In this document: in pieces, positions 34,699 through 45,749 of the stretch
Numbering within the stretch: position 1 is the first letter of the stretch
Layout of the letters: each line of letters starts with the position of its first letter
DNA from: Rubellimicrobium aerolatum
GTDB lineage: Bacteria > Pseudomonadota > Alphaproteobacteria > Rhodobacterales > Rhodobacteraceae
Reading direction: 5' to 3'
DNA length: 63,047 bases
Assembly: GCF_017872975.1 (NCBI RefSeq)
Contig: NZ_JAGGJP010000018.1
Coordinates: forward strand, 1 to 63,047
Notes under the pieces: generated by a model
What the model was told of the DNA's origin: nothing
Databases searched by the model: none
Seen by the model: only the letters and a program-made list of their open reading frames with translations
Made by a program: the position numbers and the translations under genes

Positions 34699-36888
34699 AT
34701 GACCGCGACGACCATCACAGTTTCCACGCAGCAGGAACTCAGTTCCGCCCTGGCGCGGGCAACGGGAGGCGAAACGATCCTGCTCGCGCCCGGGGATTAC
34801 GGCGATCTGGCCCTGCGTTCCTCGAATTTCGCGTCGCCCAGCCCGGCCGTCACCATCGCGTCGGCGGACCCGGCCGATCCGGCGAGCTTCTCCGGCCTCG
34901 GCCTGCATGGCGTGTCGAATCTCAGGCTCGATGGGCTCCTGTTCGACTACACGTTCAGCTCGGGGGATCCGGCCTTTTCATCTCCGTTCGCGGTGTCCGG
35001 TTCGACGAACATCGCCATCGTCAACTCCGTGTTCGACGGGGACGTGGCGCAGGGCGTGTCGTCGGTGAGCGACGGCTACGGCACCGCGAGGGGCCTGAGC
35101 GTCTCGAACAGCAGCGGAGTCACCATCGAGGGGAACGAGTTCCGCGTGTTCTATCGCGCGTTGGTGGTGGGCAACTCGAGCGACATCCTCGTCAAGGATA
35201 ACGATATTCATTCGATCCGCATGGACGGGATGAACTTCGCCGATGTCCAGGGCGTCACCATTGAGGGCAACTACATCCACGACTTCCAGGCGTCGCTGCT
35301 GTCGGGCGACCATCGCGACATGATCCAGTTCTGGACGACAGGCACGAGCGAGGCCAGCCGCGACATCGTCATCCGCGACAACCTCCTCGACATCGGACTG
35401 GGCGACAGCACGCAGTCCATCTTCATGCGGAACGAGGAGGTCGACTCCGGGCGGGCGGGCGAGGAGCTGTTCTATCGCAACGTGCTCATCGAGAACAACA
35501 CGATCATCAACGCCCATCTCCACGGCATCTCTGTCGGCGAGACGCTGGGCCTGACGATCCGGGACAACTCCGTGCTCCACGCCGACGGGCGGCTGGCGGA
35601 CGGGCAGGACCCCAGCGTGGAGATCCCCCGGATCAGCGTGGCCGCCGCCTCGACCGATGTTCTCATCGAGGGCAACCTCTCGGGAGGCATCCGTTCCGCG
35701 ACCGACTTCCCGACCTGGACGGTGCGCGACAACATGACGGTACAGGACCAGAACCCCCTCGCCGAGGGCTGGTACGGCGACCTGTTCATCGCCTCGACCC
35801 TGGCGAACGACGCCGACCTGCGGCTCGTCGCGCTGCCGGGCGGCGAGATCGCAGCCACGGGCGTCGGCTCCTCCGCCACCAGCGCGGCGGGCCTCGGCCT
35901 CACGCCCCTGTTCCACCTTTCGGCGCCCGATGCCGCCACGCGGGTCTTCGACGCCTCGGTCTCGTCCTATGGCGCCGGCTACCTCCCGGCGGGCACGAGC
36001 TTTCACTGGACCTTCGGCGACGGCACCACGGCCGAAGGCGTGAAGGTCGCCCATTCCTACACGCAGGGCGGCACCTACGCCGCCGTCCTCACGGTCACGC
36101 TGCCCGACGGATCGTCGGCCACGGAGCAGCTCGACATCGTGGTCCGGGAACCCGAACTCCTTCGGCTGGGAAGCACGGGCTTCGTCGCGACCGAGGCGGG
36201 CATCGAGAGCGCGCTCGGCGCGGTGGCGCAGATCACGGCGGACGGGCTCCAGCTCGGCGCGACGGGCACGACGGTCGCGGTCGAGCGCGAGCACGTGGCC
36301 GACGTGGTGGGCAGCGACGACATGACGATCGCCTTCAGCCTGGACGCCGACCGGGCCGGGGCCTCGGGCGAGCTGTTCCGGCTCCATGGCAGCTTCATCG
36401 CCGCGGTGAACACGGCGGGCGAACTGGTGTTCCAAGTGATGCGGGACGATGAGGCCACTGCCGTCGTCACAACGGTCGGAGCCGCGCTGAACGCGACCGC
36501 CGACGTGTGGCACGACGTGGTGATCGACCTGCATGAAGGGGACCTGGACATCTGGGTAGACGGGCTGCTCCGGGCGCACATGGACGACCTGGGAGTCGTG
36601 GGCGGCACGGGATTCGGCTCTCAGATGCTCATGTTCGGCAACCCCTGGGGGCGCACGAACTTCGACGGCGACCTGGGCGCCTTCGTGCTCTCGGATGATG
36701 ACGGGAGCTTCGCGGACAGCCCGGAAACAATCGTGATCGAGGCGGAGCTGCGGAACTTTTCGGACCCAAACCTTCTCGTCCCGGCCACCTCCGCCATCGA
36801 GGCGTTCGGGGCGGCCTTCGGCGATTTCCTGCCCGCCTGGGCCGACGCCTTCAACGACCTGCCGGAGACGAGCGCGGGGGCGGCCTGA
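34699..36888 (+). CDS. Right-handed beta-helix / PKD / lectin-like protein
   Basis: A 729-residue modular protein. Residues ~1-420 form a parallel beta-helix with repeated short rungs (GVTIEGNEF, GVTIEGNYI, DIVIRDNLL, NVLIENNTI, GLTIRDNSV, DVLIEGNLS). A PKD-like domain follows (about 430-500: FHWTFGDGTTAEG, AHSYTQGGTYAAVLTV). The C-terminal ~220 residues resemble a LamG/concanavalin fold (GELFRLHGSFIAAVN, DVWHDVVIDLHEGDLDIWVDG). There is no signal peptide. The acidic, Asn/Ser/Gly-rich, Lys-poor composition suggests secretion, perhaps by a type I system using a C-terminal signal, but no RTX repeats or exporter genes are nearby. GGAGAAGGA lies upstream of ATG 34699. Likely polysaccharide-binding or degrading; no catalytic site was identified. 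Confidence 0.82.
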   Translation: MTATTITVSTQQELSSALARATGGETILLAPGDYGDLALRSSNFASPSPAVTIASADPADPASFSGLGLHGVSNLRLDGLLFDYTFSSGDPAFSSPFAVSGSTNIAIVNSVFDGDVAQGVSSVSDGYGTARGLSVSNSSGVTIEGNEFRVFYRALVVGNSSDILVKDNDIHSIRMDGMNFADVQGVTIEGNYIHDFQASLLSGDHRDMIQFWTTGTSEASRDIVIRDNLLDIGLGDSTQSIFMRNEEVDSGRAGEELFYRNVLIENNTIINAHLHGISVGETLGLTIRDNSVLHADGRLADGQDPSVEIPRISVAAASTDVLIEGNLSGGIRSATDFPTWTVRDNMTVQDQNPLAEGWYGDLFIASTLANDADLRLVALPGGEIAATGVGSSATSAAGLGLTPLFHLSAPDAATRVFDASVSSYGAGYLPAGTSFHWTFGDGTTAEGVKVAHSYTQGGTYAAVLTVTLPDGSSATEQLDIVVREPELLRLGSTGFVATEAGIESALGAVAQITADGLQLGATGTTVAVEREHVADVVGSDDMTIAFSLDADRAGASGELFRLHGSFIAAVNTAGELVFQVMRDDEATAVVTTVGAALNATADVWHDVVIDLHEGDLDIWVDGLLRAHMDDLGVVGGTGFGSQMLMFGNPWGRTNFDGDLGAFVLSDDDGSFADSPETIVIEAELRNFSDPNLLVPATSAIEAFGAAFGDFLPAWADAFNDLPETSAGAA

Positions 36889-38383
36889 GCCGAATGCGGG
36901 CCTGGGGTCGCACCTTTGGTTCGTTCGGGCCCGCGGTGGGCTGGCTCTCGACCCGCCGGGACAAGGACCGCGACTCGGCGTCCCGCCGTAGGTTGCCTCA
37001 TGGATGCAGGGGATGTCGCAAGTTCCGTGGAAGGGAGCGGCGAACCGACTGGAGGCTCCGGCGCGGCATCGGACCTTCAACTCAGGCGTCCCGCCGTCCT
37101 GTCGGGCTGCGGCCCGGTTCCCGCTTCGGCGCTCGGACGGGCATCGCGACGAGTCGGCTGGGGCGCGGGACAATGGAGGTCGAGGGCCTTCGTCAAACTT
37201 GGCAAATCGGCGCACGCGTCGGGACTCGGCCTTGGCAGAAGGCCGGACGGCGGGAACCGGTCCTGCGATCGTTCGCCCAAGCCACCCGCCCTGCGCCAAT
37301 CCGATCGCCGAGGGTGTCCGGGGTTCGGTGAGCCCTCTGACGGAATGTCGCGCGGCAGGGTGCAATTGGGGGGTGAGGCGTCGCCAGAGGCGGTCCCTGT
37401 CGCGGAGCACGAGAGCTCGGATAATAGGTGACGGGGCTGGAGGTTAGGGGAATGGCCGCCTACGGTGCGCGGTCAGGCGTGATCGGGCCGCGGTGGTGCC
37501 TGCAAGTCCCGTCCGTGGGCCTGCCGAAGGGAGAGGCCCGAATGGCGAGGATGCGACAGGCCGCGAGCCGGTCCATCGCGCGGATCGAGCGGCGGTTGGG
37601 TCCGGGAGCGATCTTGGCGACGGTACTGCCGGGGCAGCGGTGGGATCGGGAGGAGGAGCCTTCGAGGACCGGGCGGGGGAGACCGTGCGACTTGGGTCGG
37701 CCGCTCTGCGGCCGGGCCGGTGGCGGGTCGCCTCGGTGGCGCGGGCTGCGGTCCGAGCGCGGCGTCGGCCGGCGAGCCGCCCGTTCCATGGCGCATGTTC
37801 GAGGTCCCGTGGCCCGGCGACGGTTGGGACGGAGAACGGTAGTGTCTGGACGGGCCGCGACGGGGCTTGGAGACCGGCAGCCGGATCGCGGTTCGGCCGC
37901 CCGCGCGCCGGGAATTGGTCGGGTGGACGCACCTGCAAGCGTCGCGTGGCCTTGGTGGCCCGGCAAGCCCCCAGGAGCGGACACGCGATGTCGAGGACGG
38001 ACCGCCCCCACCGAGCCGGCAGGCGGCAACCGCCCGCCGCCCGGATGCGCCGGGCATGGTTGCCGGGCAGTGGCAGGCAGCGTTGAGACTGCGAATGAAA
38101 GCCTGCCGATCAGCCGGCGACGCAACGCATCGTAGCCGGAACCGAAGCCGTGTCGGCCATGCACGCCCGAGTAGTGGCTGTCCATGTCGGTGCCGCGAGC
38201 CATTTGAGCACGTCTGGCGGACGGGTATCGGCGGCTCGCATTCCGTCCTGGCCGGGGCTGGCGGCGGTCGTCGCCTGGGTCTGGGCCAGCATCGGACTTC
38301 CGACCCGGGATGGAAGGCGCGACGGCGCTCGCCTTTCCCGCCGCCGCGCTAGGTCGTCGGGCAGGGCCGGCGGAGGGAGCAGC
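36889..38383. other. 1.5-kb region without a recognisable gene
   Basis: Open frames exist on both strands, but their translations are Arg/Pro/Gly-rich with no motif, no good ribosome site and no codon-position bias of the neighbours. No tRNA, rRNA, insertion sequence or repeat array was recognised. A loose inverted repeat (GCGGGCC at about 36897 and GGCCCGC at about 36930) follows the beta-helix gene. The stretch is far longer than other gaps in this window. It may be a decayed gene, an untranslated RNA or regulatory DNA. Confidence 0.5.
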
Positions 38384-39577
38384 ATGGTCGAGGCGACATC
38401 GCGCCATTGGCTCCGCGACCGCGAGGGGGACGAATCCGCCGAGGTCACCTATGTCGAGCTGTTCTTCGACCTCGTCTTCGTCTTCGCGATCACCCAGCTC
38501 TCGCATTACCTGATCGACAACCTCACCGCCGAAGGGGCGATGCGGGCGCTGCTGCTGTTCCTCGCGGTGTGGTGGGTGTGGATCTACACCTCCTGGGTCA
38601 CCAACTGGCTCGATCCGGAGCGGACGCCGGTGCGGCTGCTGATCTTCGCGCTGATGCTCGCCGGGCTGATGATGTCCATCGCCCTGCCCGGCGCCTTCGA
38701 GGACCGGGGCCTCGCCTTCGCGCTGGCCTATGTCGCCATGCAGGTCGGGCGGTCCTTCTTCATGGTCTGGGCGCTGATCCTCGCCCGCCACGACGGACGG
38801 ATCAACTTCCAGCGGGTGGCGGTCTGGCTGCTGCTGTCGGGCGCGTTCTGGATCGCCGGCGCCTTCGCCGAGGGCGACGCCCGCTTCGGGCTCTGGACGC
38901 TGGCGGTGGGGATCGAGCTCCTGTCGCCCTCCATCGGCTTCTGGCTGCCGGGCCTTGGGCGGGCCTCGCCCGAGGACTGGGACGTGGAAGGGCCGCACTT
39001 CGCCGAGCGCTGCGGGCTCTTCATCATCATCGCGCTGGGCGAATCGCTCCTCCTCACCGGGGCGACGCTGGAGGAGCACGAGTTCACGCCCGCCAACCTC
39101 GCGGGGCTCGTGGCGGCGCTGGCGACGGCGGTGACGATGTGGTGGATCTACTTCGACACCGGCGCCCGCCGGGGCGAGCGCGCGCTGGAGCGGTCGGAGA
39201 CGCCCGGTCGGCTCGCGCAGATCGCCTATACCTACCTGCACATGCCCATCGTCGCCGGTATCGTCGTCACCGCCGTCGGCGACGAGAAGGTGCTGGCCGA
39301 CCCCCTGGGCGTGAGCGACTGGGGCGTGGCCGCCACGATCCTGGGCGGTCCGGCGCTGTTCCTCCTGGGCAACCTCCTGTTCAAGATGGCTGTCGCGGGG
39401 CGGCTGCCGCTGTCGCATCTCGCGGGGCTCGTGGTGCTGCTGGCGCTGGCGCTCGCGCCCTGGGTGGTCGAGCCCCTGCTCCTGAGCTGGGGCTCGACGG
39501 TGGCGCTGCTGGTCGTGGCGGCGCTGGAGTGGCGGCTGGCCCGGTCGCGCACCGCCGCCGCCGCCAAGGTCACCTGA
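38384..39577 (+). CDS. Low temperature requirement protein A (LtrA) family
   Basis: A 397-residue polytopic membrane protein with about 11-12 hydrophobic segments. The family hallmark EVTYVELFFDLVFVFAITQL is at residues ~18-37, with the second conserved block GPHFAERCGLFIIIALGES in the middle. LtrA was named from a Listeria mutant unable to grow in the cold; its biochemical role is not known. The start at 38384 has GGAGGGAG 6-13 bases upstream. It ends 3 bases from the convergent aldehyde dehydrogenase gene. Confidence 0.9.
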   Translation: MVEATSRHWLRDREGDESAEVTYVELFFDLVFVFAITQLSHYLIDNLTAEGAMRALLLFLAVWWVWIYTSWVTNWLDPERTPVRLLIFALMLAGLMMSIALPGAFEDRGLAFALAYVAMQVGRSFFMVWALILARHDGRINFQRVAVWLLLSGAFWIAGAFAEGDARFGLWTLAVGIELLSPSIGFWLPGLGRASPEDWDVEGPHFAERCGLFIIIALGESLLLTGATLEEHEFTPANLAGLVAALATAVTMWWIYFDTGARRGERALERSETPGRLAQIAYTYLHMPIVAGIVVTAVGDEKVLADPLGVSDWGVAATILGGPALFLLGNLLFKMAVAGRLPLSHLAGLVVLLALALAPWVVEPLLLSWGSTVALLVVAALEWRLARSRTAAAAKVT

Positions 39578-39580
39578 GGG

Positions 39581-41116
39581 TCAGAAGCCGCGCAGGTCCT
39601 CGGGCAGCAGCTCCTCGGGCCAGTTCTGGAAGCAGACCGGCCGGAGCCAGCGGCGGATGGAGAGCGTGCCCACCGAGGTCGCCCCGAAGTTCGTCGAGGC
39701 CGGATAGGGGCCGCCGTGCACCATGGCGTCGGCCACTTCCACACCGGTCGGGAAGCCATTCGCCAGCACCCGCCCCGCCTTGCGCGCCAGGACCGGCGTC
39801 AGCCGCCCGGCGAGGGCATGATCGCCCGCGTCGAGCTGGAGCGTCACGGTGAGCTGGCCCTCCATCGCATCGGCGACCGCGAGCATCTGATCCTCGCCCG
39901 TCACGCGGACCAGCAGGCCCAGCGGCCCGAAGACCTCGTGCGCGAGCTCGGGCTGGGCCAGGAAGTGCTCGCCCGTCACTTCGTAGAGGAAGGGCGTGGC
40001 GTTGCGGCCCGAGGGCTCGGAGACGTGGAGCGCACGGACGCCCTGCCCGCCGCCGATGCGCTGGGAGCCCTCGCGATAGGCGGTGGCGATGCCGTCGGTC
40101 AGCATGACCTGCGGCCCGACCGTGGCCAGGCCATCGGCCGCGTGGCGGGCGAAGGCGTCGGCCTCGTCCCCGTCCAGCGCCACGGCGATGCCGGGGTTGG
40201 TGCAGAACTGGCCCGCGCCCATGGTGAGCGAGGCGACCCAGCCGGTCGCGATTTGGGTGCCGCGCGCGGCCATCGCCTCGGGCAGCACGAACATCGGGTT
40301 GACGGAGCCGAGTTCCCCAAAGAAGGGGATCGGCTCGGGCCGGCGGGCGCAGAGGTCGAAGAGCGCACGGCCCCCGGTGAGCGAGCCGGTGAAGCCCACT
40401 GCGCGGATGACAGGGTGCTGCACCAGCGCCTCGCCGGTCTTGCGGTCGCCGCCCTGGATCAGGGAGAAGACGCCGCGCGGCAGGTCGAGTGCCTTGATCG
40501 CGGCGAGCACGGCCTCGGCCACCACCTCGCCGGTGCCGGGGTGGGCGGAGTGGCCCTTGACCAGCACCGGGCAGCCGGCCGCCAGAGCGGAGGCCGTGTC
40601 GCCGCCCGCGACCGAGAAGGCCAGCGGGAAGTTCGACGCGCCGAAGACCGCGACCGGGCCGATGGGAAGCTGGACCAGCCTCAGGTCCGGGCGGGGCAGC
40701 GGCTGGCGGTCGGGGAGTGCGGCATCGTGCCGGCGGTCGAGATAGGCGCCCTCGCGGATGTGGGACGCGAAGAGGCGAAGCTGGCCGATGGTGCGGCCGC
40801 GCTCGCCTTCGAGGCGGGCCCTGGGCAGGCCGGTCTCCAGGTGTCCGATCTCGGTGATGGCGGGGCCGCGCGCCTCGATCTCCTGGGCGATGCGTTCGAG
40901 GAAGGCGGCCCGCGCCTCGCGCGTCAGCGCCGAAAAGGCGGGGAAGGCGGCTTCGGCGGCCTGGGCGGCCCGGTCCACCAAGGCGGGCGAGCCCAGGGCG
41001 AAGTCGCGCCCCTCGCCCGTCCAGGGCGAGGATCGGAACGTGCCCTCCCCCGCCACCCATTCGCCCGCGATCAGGTGCCGGCCTTGGGCCGGCCCCACAA
41101 CTTCGCCATCCGCCAT
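39581..41116 (-). CDS. Aldehyde dehydrogenase (ketoglutarate semialdehyde type)
   Basis: A 511-residue NADP-type aldehyde dehydrogenase. Catalytic Cys is in GQFCTNPG and Glu in FFGELGSVNP; the cofactor/anchoring Asn is in FGASNFPLAFS. Length and the GDTASALAAGCPVLVKGHSAHPGT block fit 2,5-dioxovalerate (alpha-ketoglutarate semialdehyde) dehydrogenases, which end oxidative pentose and hexarate pathways by making 2-oxoglutarate. The start at 41116 has GGAGG 8 bases upstream; an extension to 41197 lacks this. An XylX-like dehydratase lies 4.6 kb away, supporting the assignment. It is divergent from acs. Confidence 0.87.
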   Translation of the reverse strand: MADGEVVGPAQGRHLIAGEWVAGEGTFRSSPWTGEGRDFALGSPALVDRAAQAAEAAFPAFSALTREARAAFLERIAQEIEARGPAITEIGHLETGLPRARLEGERGRTIGQLRLFASHIREGAYLDRRHDAALPDRQPLPRPDLRLVQLPIGPVAVFGASNFPLAFSVAGGDTASALAAGCPVLVKGHSAHPGTGEVVAEAVLAAIKALDLPRGVFSLIQGGDRKTGEALVQHPVIRAVGFTGSLTGGRALFDLCARRPEPIPFFGELGSVNPMFVLPEAMAARGTQIATGWVASLTMGAGQFCTNPGIAVALDGDEADAFARHAADGLATVGPQVMLTDGIATAYREGSQRIGGGQGVRALHVSEPSGRNATPFLYEVTGEHFLAQPELAHEVFGPLGLLVRVTGEDQMLAVADAMEGQLTVTLQLDAGDHALAGRLTPVLARKAGRVLANGFPTGVEVADAMVHGGPYPASTNFGATSVGTLSIRRWLRPVCFQNWPEELLPEDLRGF

Positions 41117-41408
41117 GATGCGATCCTCCGTCTTTGGACGTGCTATCTCGCGTCGCGGGGCGCGGAAGTCCACAGGCGACGGGGAGATGTCCGCCATGCA
41201 GGCGGTGACCGGCCACCGAACCAGCAGACTTTACATCATCTTTACAGAACGTCGTTCGGCATGGCAAATTCAGTGACAAAATTGCGGCGCCGGTGAACCG
41301 GACGGGGACGGCGGGGGTGTATAGGCCTATCCCTGGACTCGGGATGGAGCGTCGGGCGGCGGCGCCCGGCTGGAGCTGGGACCATAGGCCCGGCACGAGG
41401 AGGAGGAC
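41117..41408. promoter_or_regulatory. Divergent promoter region ALDH / acs
   Basis: A 292-base gap with an unusually AT-rich core (about 41230-41285, holding TTTACATCATCTTTACAG and AAATTCAGTGACAAAATTG). It contains two inverted repeats: CCGGT-GA-ACCGG (41290-41301) and the perfect palindrome ATAGGCCTAT (41331-41340), 69 bases before the acs start. Both genes must be driven from here. The GCAAA and TTGC half-words do not form a full PccR/ScfR-type TTTGCAAA site. Confidence 0.5.
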
Positions 41409-43370
<1,962 letters not shown>

Positions 43371-43379
43371 GCTCAAGGC

Positions 43380-43405
43380 CCCGGCCCGGGGACAACCGGG
43401 CCGGG
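43380..43405 (+). other. Hairpin between acsA and MHS transporter
   Basis: CCCGGCCCGG / CCGGGCCGGG, a perfect 10-bp stem with a 6-base loop, 9 bases after the acsA stop and followed by CGACCCCCG, not by T residues. It is more likely to be an intercistronic mRNA-stabilising or attenuating structure than a full terminator. Confidence 0.5.
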
Positions 43406-43522
43406 CGACCCCCGAGAACCGCGACGAGGCTCTGCCCTCCCATGAGGAGGGGCGGGCGGAGCCACGCCAAGCGTCGCGGAGAGAGACCGCCGGCAACGAC
43501 CGGCTCCCAGAGGAGGAAGGGA

Positions 43523-45337
43523 ATGGCATCGATCGACGCAGGGACCGGCGGAGTGAACCGCACGCGTCCCATGACCGCCGAGGAAAAGAAGGTCATCATG
43601 GCCTCCTCGGCCGGGACCATCTTCGAATGGTATGATTTCTATCTGTATGGCTCGCTCGCCGCGATCATCGGCGCGCAGTTCTTCACGCCCTTCCCCGAGG
43701 CGACGCGCAACGTCTTCGCGCTCCTCGCCTTCGCGGCGGGCTTCATCGTGCGGCCCTTCGGGGCGCTGGTGTTCGGGGCGCTGGGCGACCTCGTGGGCCG
43801 GAAATACACGTTCCTGATGACGATCCTCATCATGGGGGCCTCGACCTTCCTGGTGGGCCTGCTGCCCAACTACTACCAGTGGGGCGTCGCCGCGCCGATC
43901 ATCCTGATCGCGCTGCGGATGTTGCAGGGCCTCGCGCTCGGTGGCGAATACGGCGGGGCGGCGGTCTACGTGGCCGAGCACGCGCCCATCGGCCGGCGCG
44001 GCTACTACACCGCCTTCATCCAGACGACCGCGACGCTGGGGCTGCTGCTGTCCCTCGTCGTCATCATCTCGGTGCAGGGCTACGTGAACGGCAACTGGCC
44101 CGACCAGCCGGTGCTGGACGCGGCGGGCGCGGCGATGACCAACCTCGACGGCTCGCCGATGATGCAGAAGGCCTTCAATGCCTGGGGCTGGCGCATCCCG
44201 TTCCTGGGCTCGATCATCCTGCTGCTGATCTCGCTCTACATCCGGCTCCAGATGCACGAATCCCCGGCCTTCAAGGCCATGAAGGAGGAGGGCACCGCCT
44301 CCAAGGCCCCGCTCAAGGAAGCCTTCGGCACCTGGAAGAACGGCAAGATCGCCCTGATCGCGCTGTTCGGCCTGACCATGGGGCAGGCGGTGGTCTGGTA
44401 TTCGGGCCAGTTCTACGCGCTGTTCTTCCTCCAGAACGTCATCAAGGTGGACAGCTTCACGGCCAACGTCCTCGTGGCCTGGTCGCTGATCCTGGGCACC
44501 GGCGGCTTCCTGTTCTTCGGCGCGCTGTCGGACCGCATCGGCCGCAAGCCGATCATCCTGGCGGGCTGCCTCATCGCCGCGCTGACCTACTTCCCGGTCT
44601 TCGAGGCGCTGACCCGCGTCGCCAATCCGGCGCTGCACGCCGCGCACCAGACGCCGGTGACGGTGACCACCAACCCCGAGGACTGCTCGTTCCAGTTCAA
44701 CCCGACGGGCACGGCCAAGTTCACCTCGTCCTGCGACATCGCCAAGGCCCAGCTTGCCCGGACCTCGGTCAACTACACCACCGTCGAGGACCCGGCCGCG
44801 ACCGCCGCGACCATCCAGATCGGCGACGCGGTGATCCCGTCCTATGACGCCGGCGCGCTGACCGGCGCCGACTTGGCCGCCGCCAAGACCGCCTTCGACG
44901 CGAGCGTGGCCGACGCGCTCCGCACCGCCGGCTACCCGCTGGTCGCCGCGGACAACGCCACCGTCGCGGTGGCCTCCAACTTCGTCGACATCTTCACCGG
45001 CCAAAAGCTCGCGATCGTCGCGATCCTCACCTACCTGATCCTGCTCGTCACCATGGTCTACGGCCCCATCGCCGCCATGCTCTGTGAGCTGTTCCCGACC
45101 CGCATCCGGTATTCCGGCCTGTCGCTGCCCTACCACATCGGCAACGGCTGGTTCGGGGGCCTGCTGCCGGCGACCGCCTTCGCGATCTCGGCGCAGTCGG
45201 GCAACATCTACTCGGGCCTCTGGTACGCGATCATCGTCGCCGCGGCGACGGTGGTGATCGGGGCGATCTTTGTCCCCGGCGGCACGCAGAGCAAGTCGAT
45301 GTTCACCGACGACCCGGAGCACAAGGTCCACCACTGA
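43523..45337 (+). CDS. MFS transporter, MHS family
   Basis: A 604-residue major facilitator of the metabolite:H+ symporter family, with 12 predicted helices. Signatures: SAGTIFEWYDFYLYGSLAA at the start, the loop 2-3 motif GALGDLVGRKYTF, GGEYGGAAVYVAEHAP and SDRIGRKP in the second half. Between helices 10 and 11 there is an insertion of about 130 residues (about 365-495) with two Cys 16 residues apart, probably periplasmic. Most MHS proteins are 430-550 residues, so this one is long. AGGAGGAAGG is at 43511-43520. Position after acsA suggests acetate, propionate or a related acid as substrate. A strong terminator follows. Confidence 0.9.
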   Translation: MASIDAGTGGVNRTRPMTAEEKKVIMASSAGTIFEWYDFYLYGSLAAIIGAQFFTPFPEATRNVFALLAFAAGFIVRPFGALVFGALGDLVGRKYTFLMTILIMGASTFLVGLLPNYYQWGVAAPIILIALRMLQGLALGGEYGGAAVYVAEHAPIGRRGYYTAFIQTTATLGLLLSLVVIISVQGYVNGNWPDQPVLDAAGAAMTNLDGSPMMQKAFNAWGWRIPFLGSIILLLISLYIRLQMHESPAFKAMKEEGTASKAPLKEAFGTWKNGKIALIALFGLTMGQAVVWYSGQFYALFFLQNVIKVDSFTANVLVAWSLILGTGGFLFFGALSDRIGRKPIILAGCLIAALTYFPVFEALTRVANPALHAAHQTPVTVTTNPEDCSFQFNPTGTAKFTSSCDIAKAQLARTSVNYTTVEDPAATAATIQIGDAVIPSYDAGALTGADLAAAKTAFDASVADALRTAGYPLVAADNATVAVASNFVDIFTGQKLAIVAILTYLILLVTMVYGPIAAMLCELFPTRIRYSGLSLPYHIGNGWFGGLLPATAFAISAQSGNIYSGLWYAIIVAAATVVIGAIFVPGGTQSKSMFTDDPEHKVHH

Positions 45338-45360
45338 CCTCTCTTGGCCCTAGGCCTACA

Positions 45361-45404
45361 CGCGACCGCCCCCGGAGTTCCTCTCCGGGGGCGGTTCGCG
45401 TTTT
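45361..45404 (+). terminator. Rho-independent terminator after MHS transporter
   Basis: ACCGCCCCCGGAG / CTCCGGGGGCGGT (13 bp perfect, 5-base loop), extended by CGCG/CGCG with one bulged T, then TTTT at 45401-45404. It is the clearest intrinsic terminator in the window. It sits between convergent genes and can serve both; its last base overlaps the stop codon of the leftward small gene. Confidence 0.9.
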
Positions 45405-45685
45405 CAGGGCATGATGCGAAGGACAAAGTGCCGGATCGTCATCACCACGGCGAGCAGCACGAGGTTCGCCAGCACCCCCACCGCCACAAGCTGCCAGAAG
45501 GGCGCGGCGGCGTTCTGGCCGAGGGTGGCGGGGATGATGAAGGCCACGAACAGCACGCCCGCCGCCAGTGGAAGCCATCGGCCCGTCACGGCCTCGGTCC
45601 GCAGCATGGTCACGACCAAGGCCACGATCAGGCCCAGCCGGAACGGATCGAAGATCTGCGCGGTCAGTATCTCGCCCAAGGTCAT
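45404..45685 (-). CDS. Small membrane protein, hypothetical
   Basis: A 93-residue protein with three hydrophobic segments (about residues 16-30, 36-55 and 65-85) separated by short basic loops (LRTEAVTGRW, TIRHF). No named family is recognised. Charge distribution suggests a simple inner-membrane protein. It is monocistronic between the MHS transporter and the FAH-family gene; CCTTGGGCGAG near the start offers only a weak ribosome site. Confidence 0.65.
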   Translation of the reverse strand: MTLGEILTAQIFDPFRLGLIVALVVTMLRTEAVTGRWLPLAAGVLFVAFIIPATLGQNAAAPFWQLVAVGVLANLVLLAVVMTIRHFVLRIMP

Positions 45686-45749
45686 GTCGCGGCGCCTCCC
45701 TTTTTCGCCCCTGACAAGGTAGGGGATGCGCCGCCCCGCCCCAAGGGGG

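Noticed and set aside
36889-38383. tRNA, CRISPR or transposon remnants in the gene desert
   Set aside because: No cloverleaf with CCA-type end, no regularly spaced repeats and no transposase-like peptide could be found by eye on either strand.
41230-41300. PccR/ScfR (TTTGCAAA) site before acsA
   Set aside because: Only half-words GCAAA and TTGC occur, without the paired octamers.
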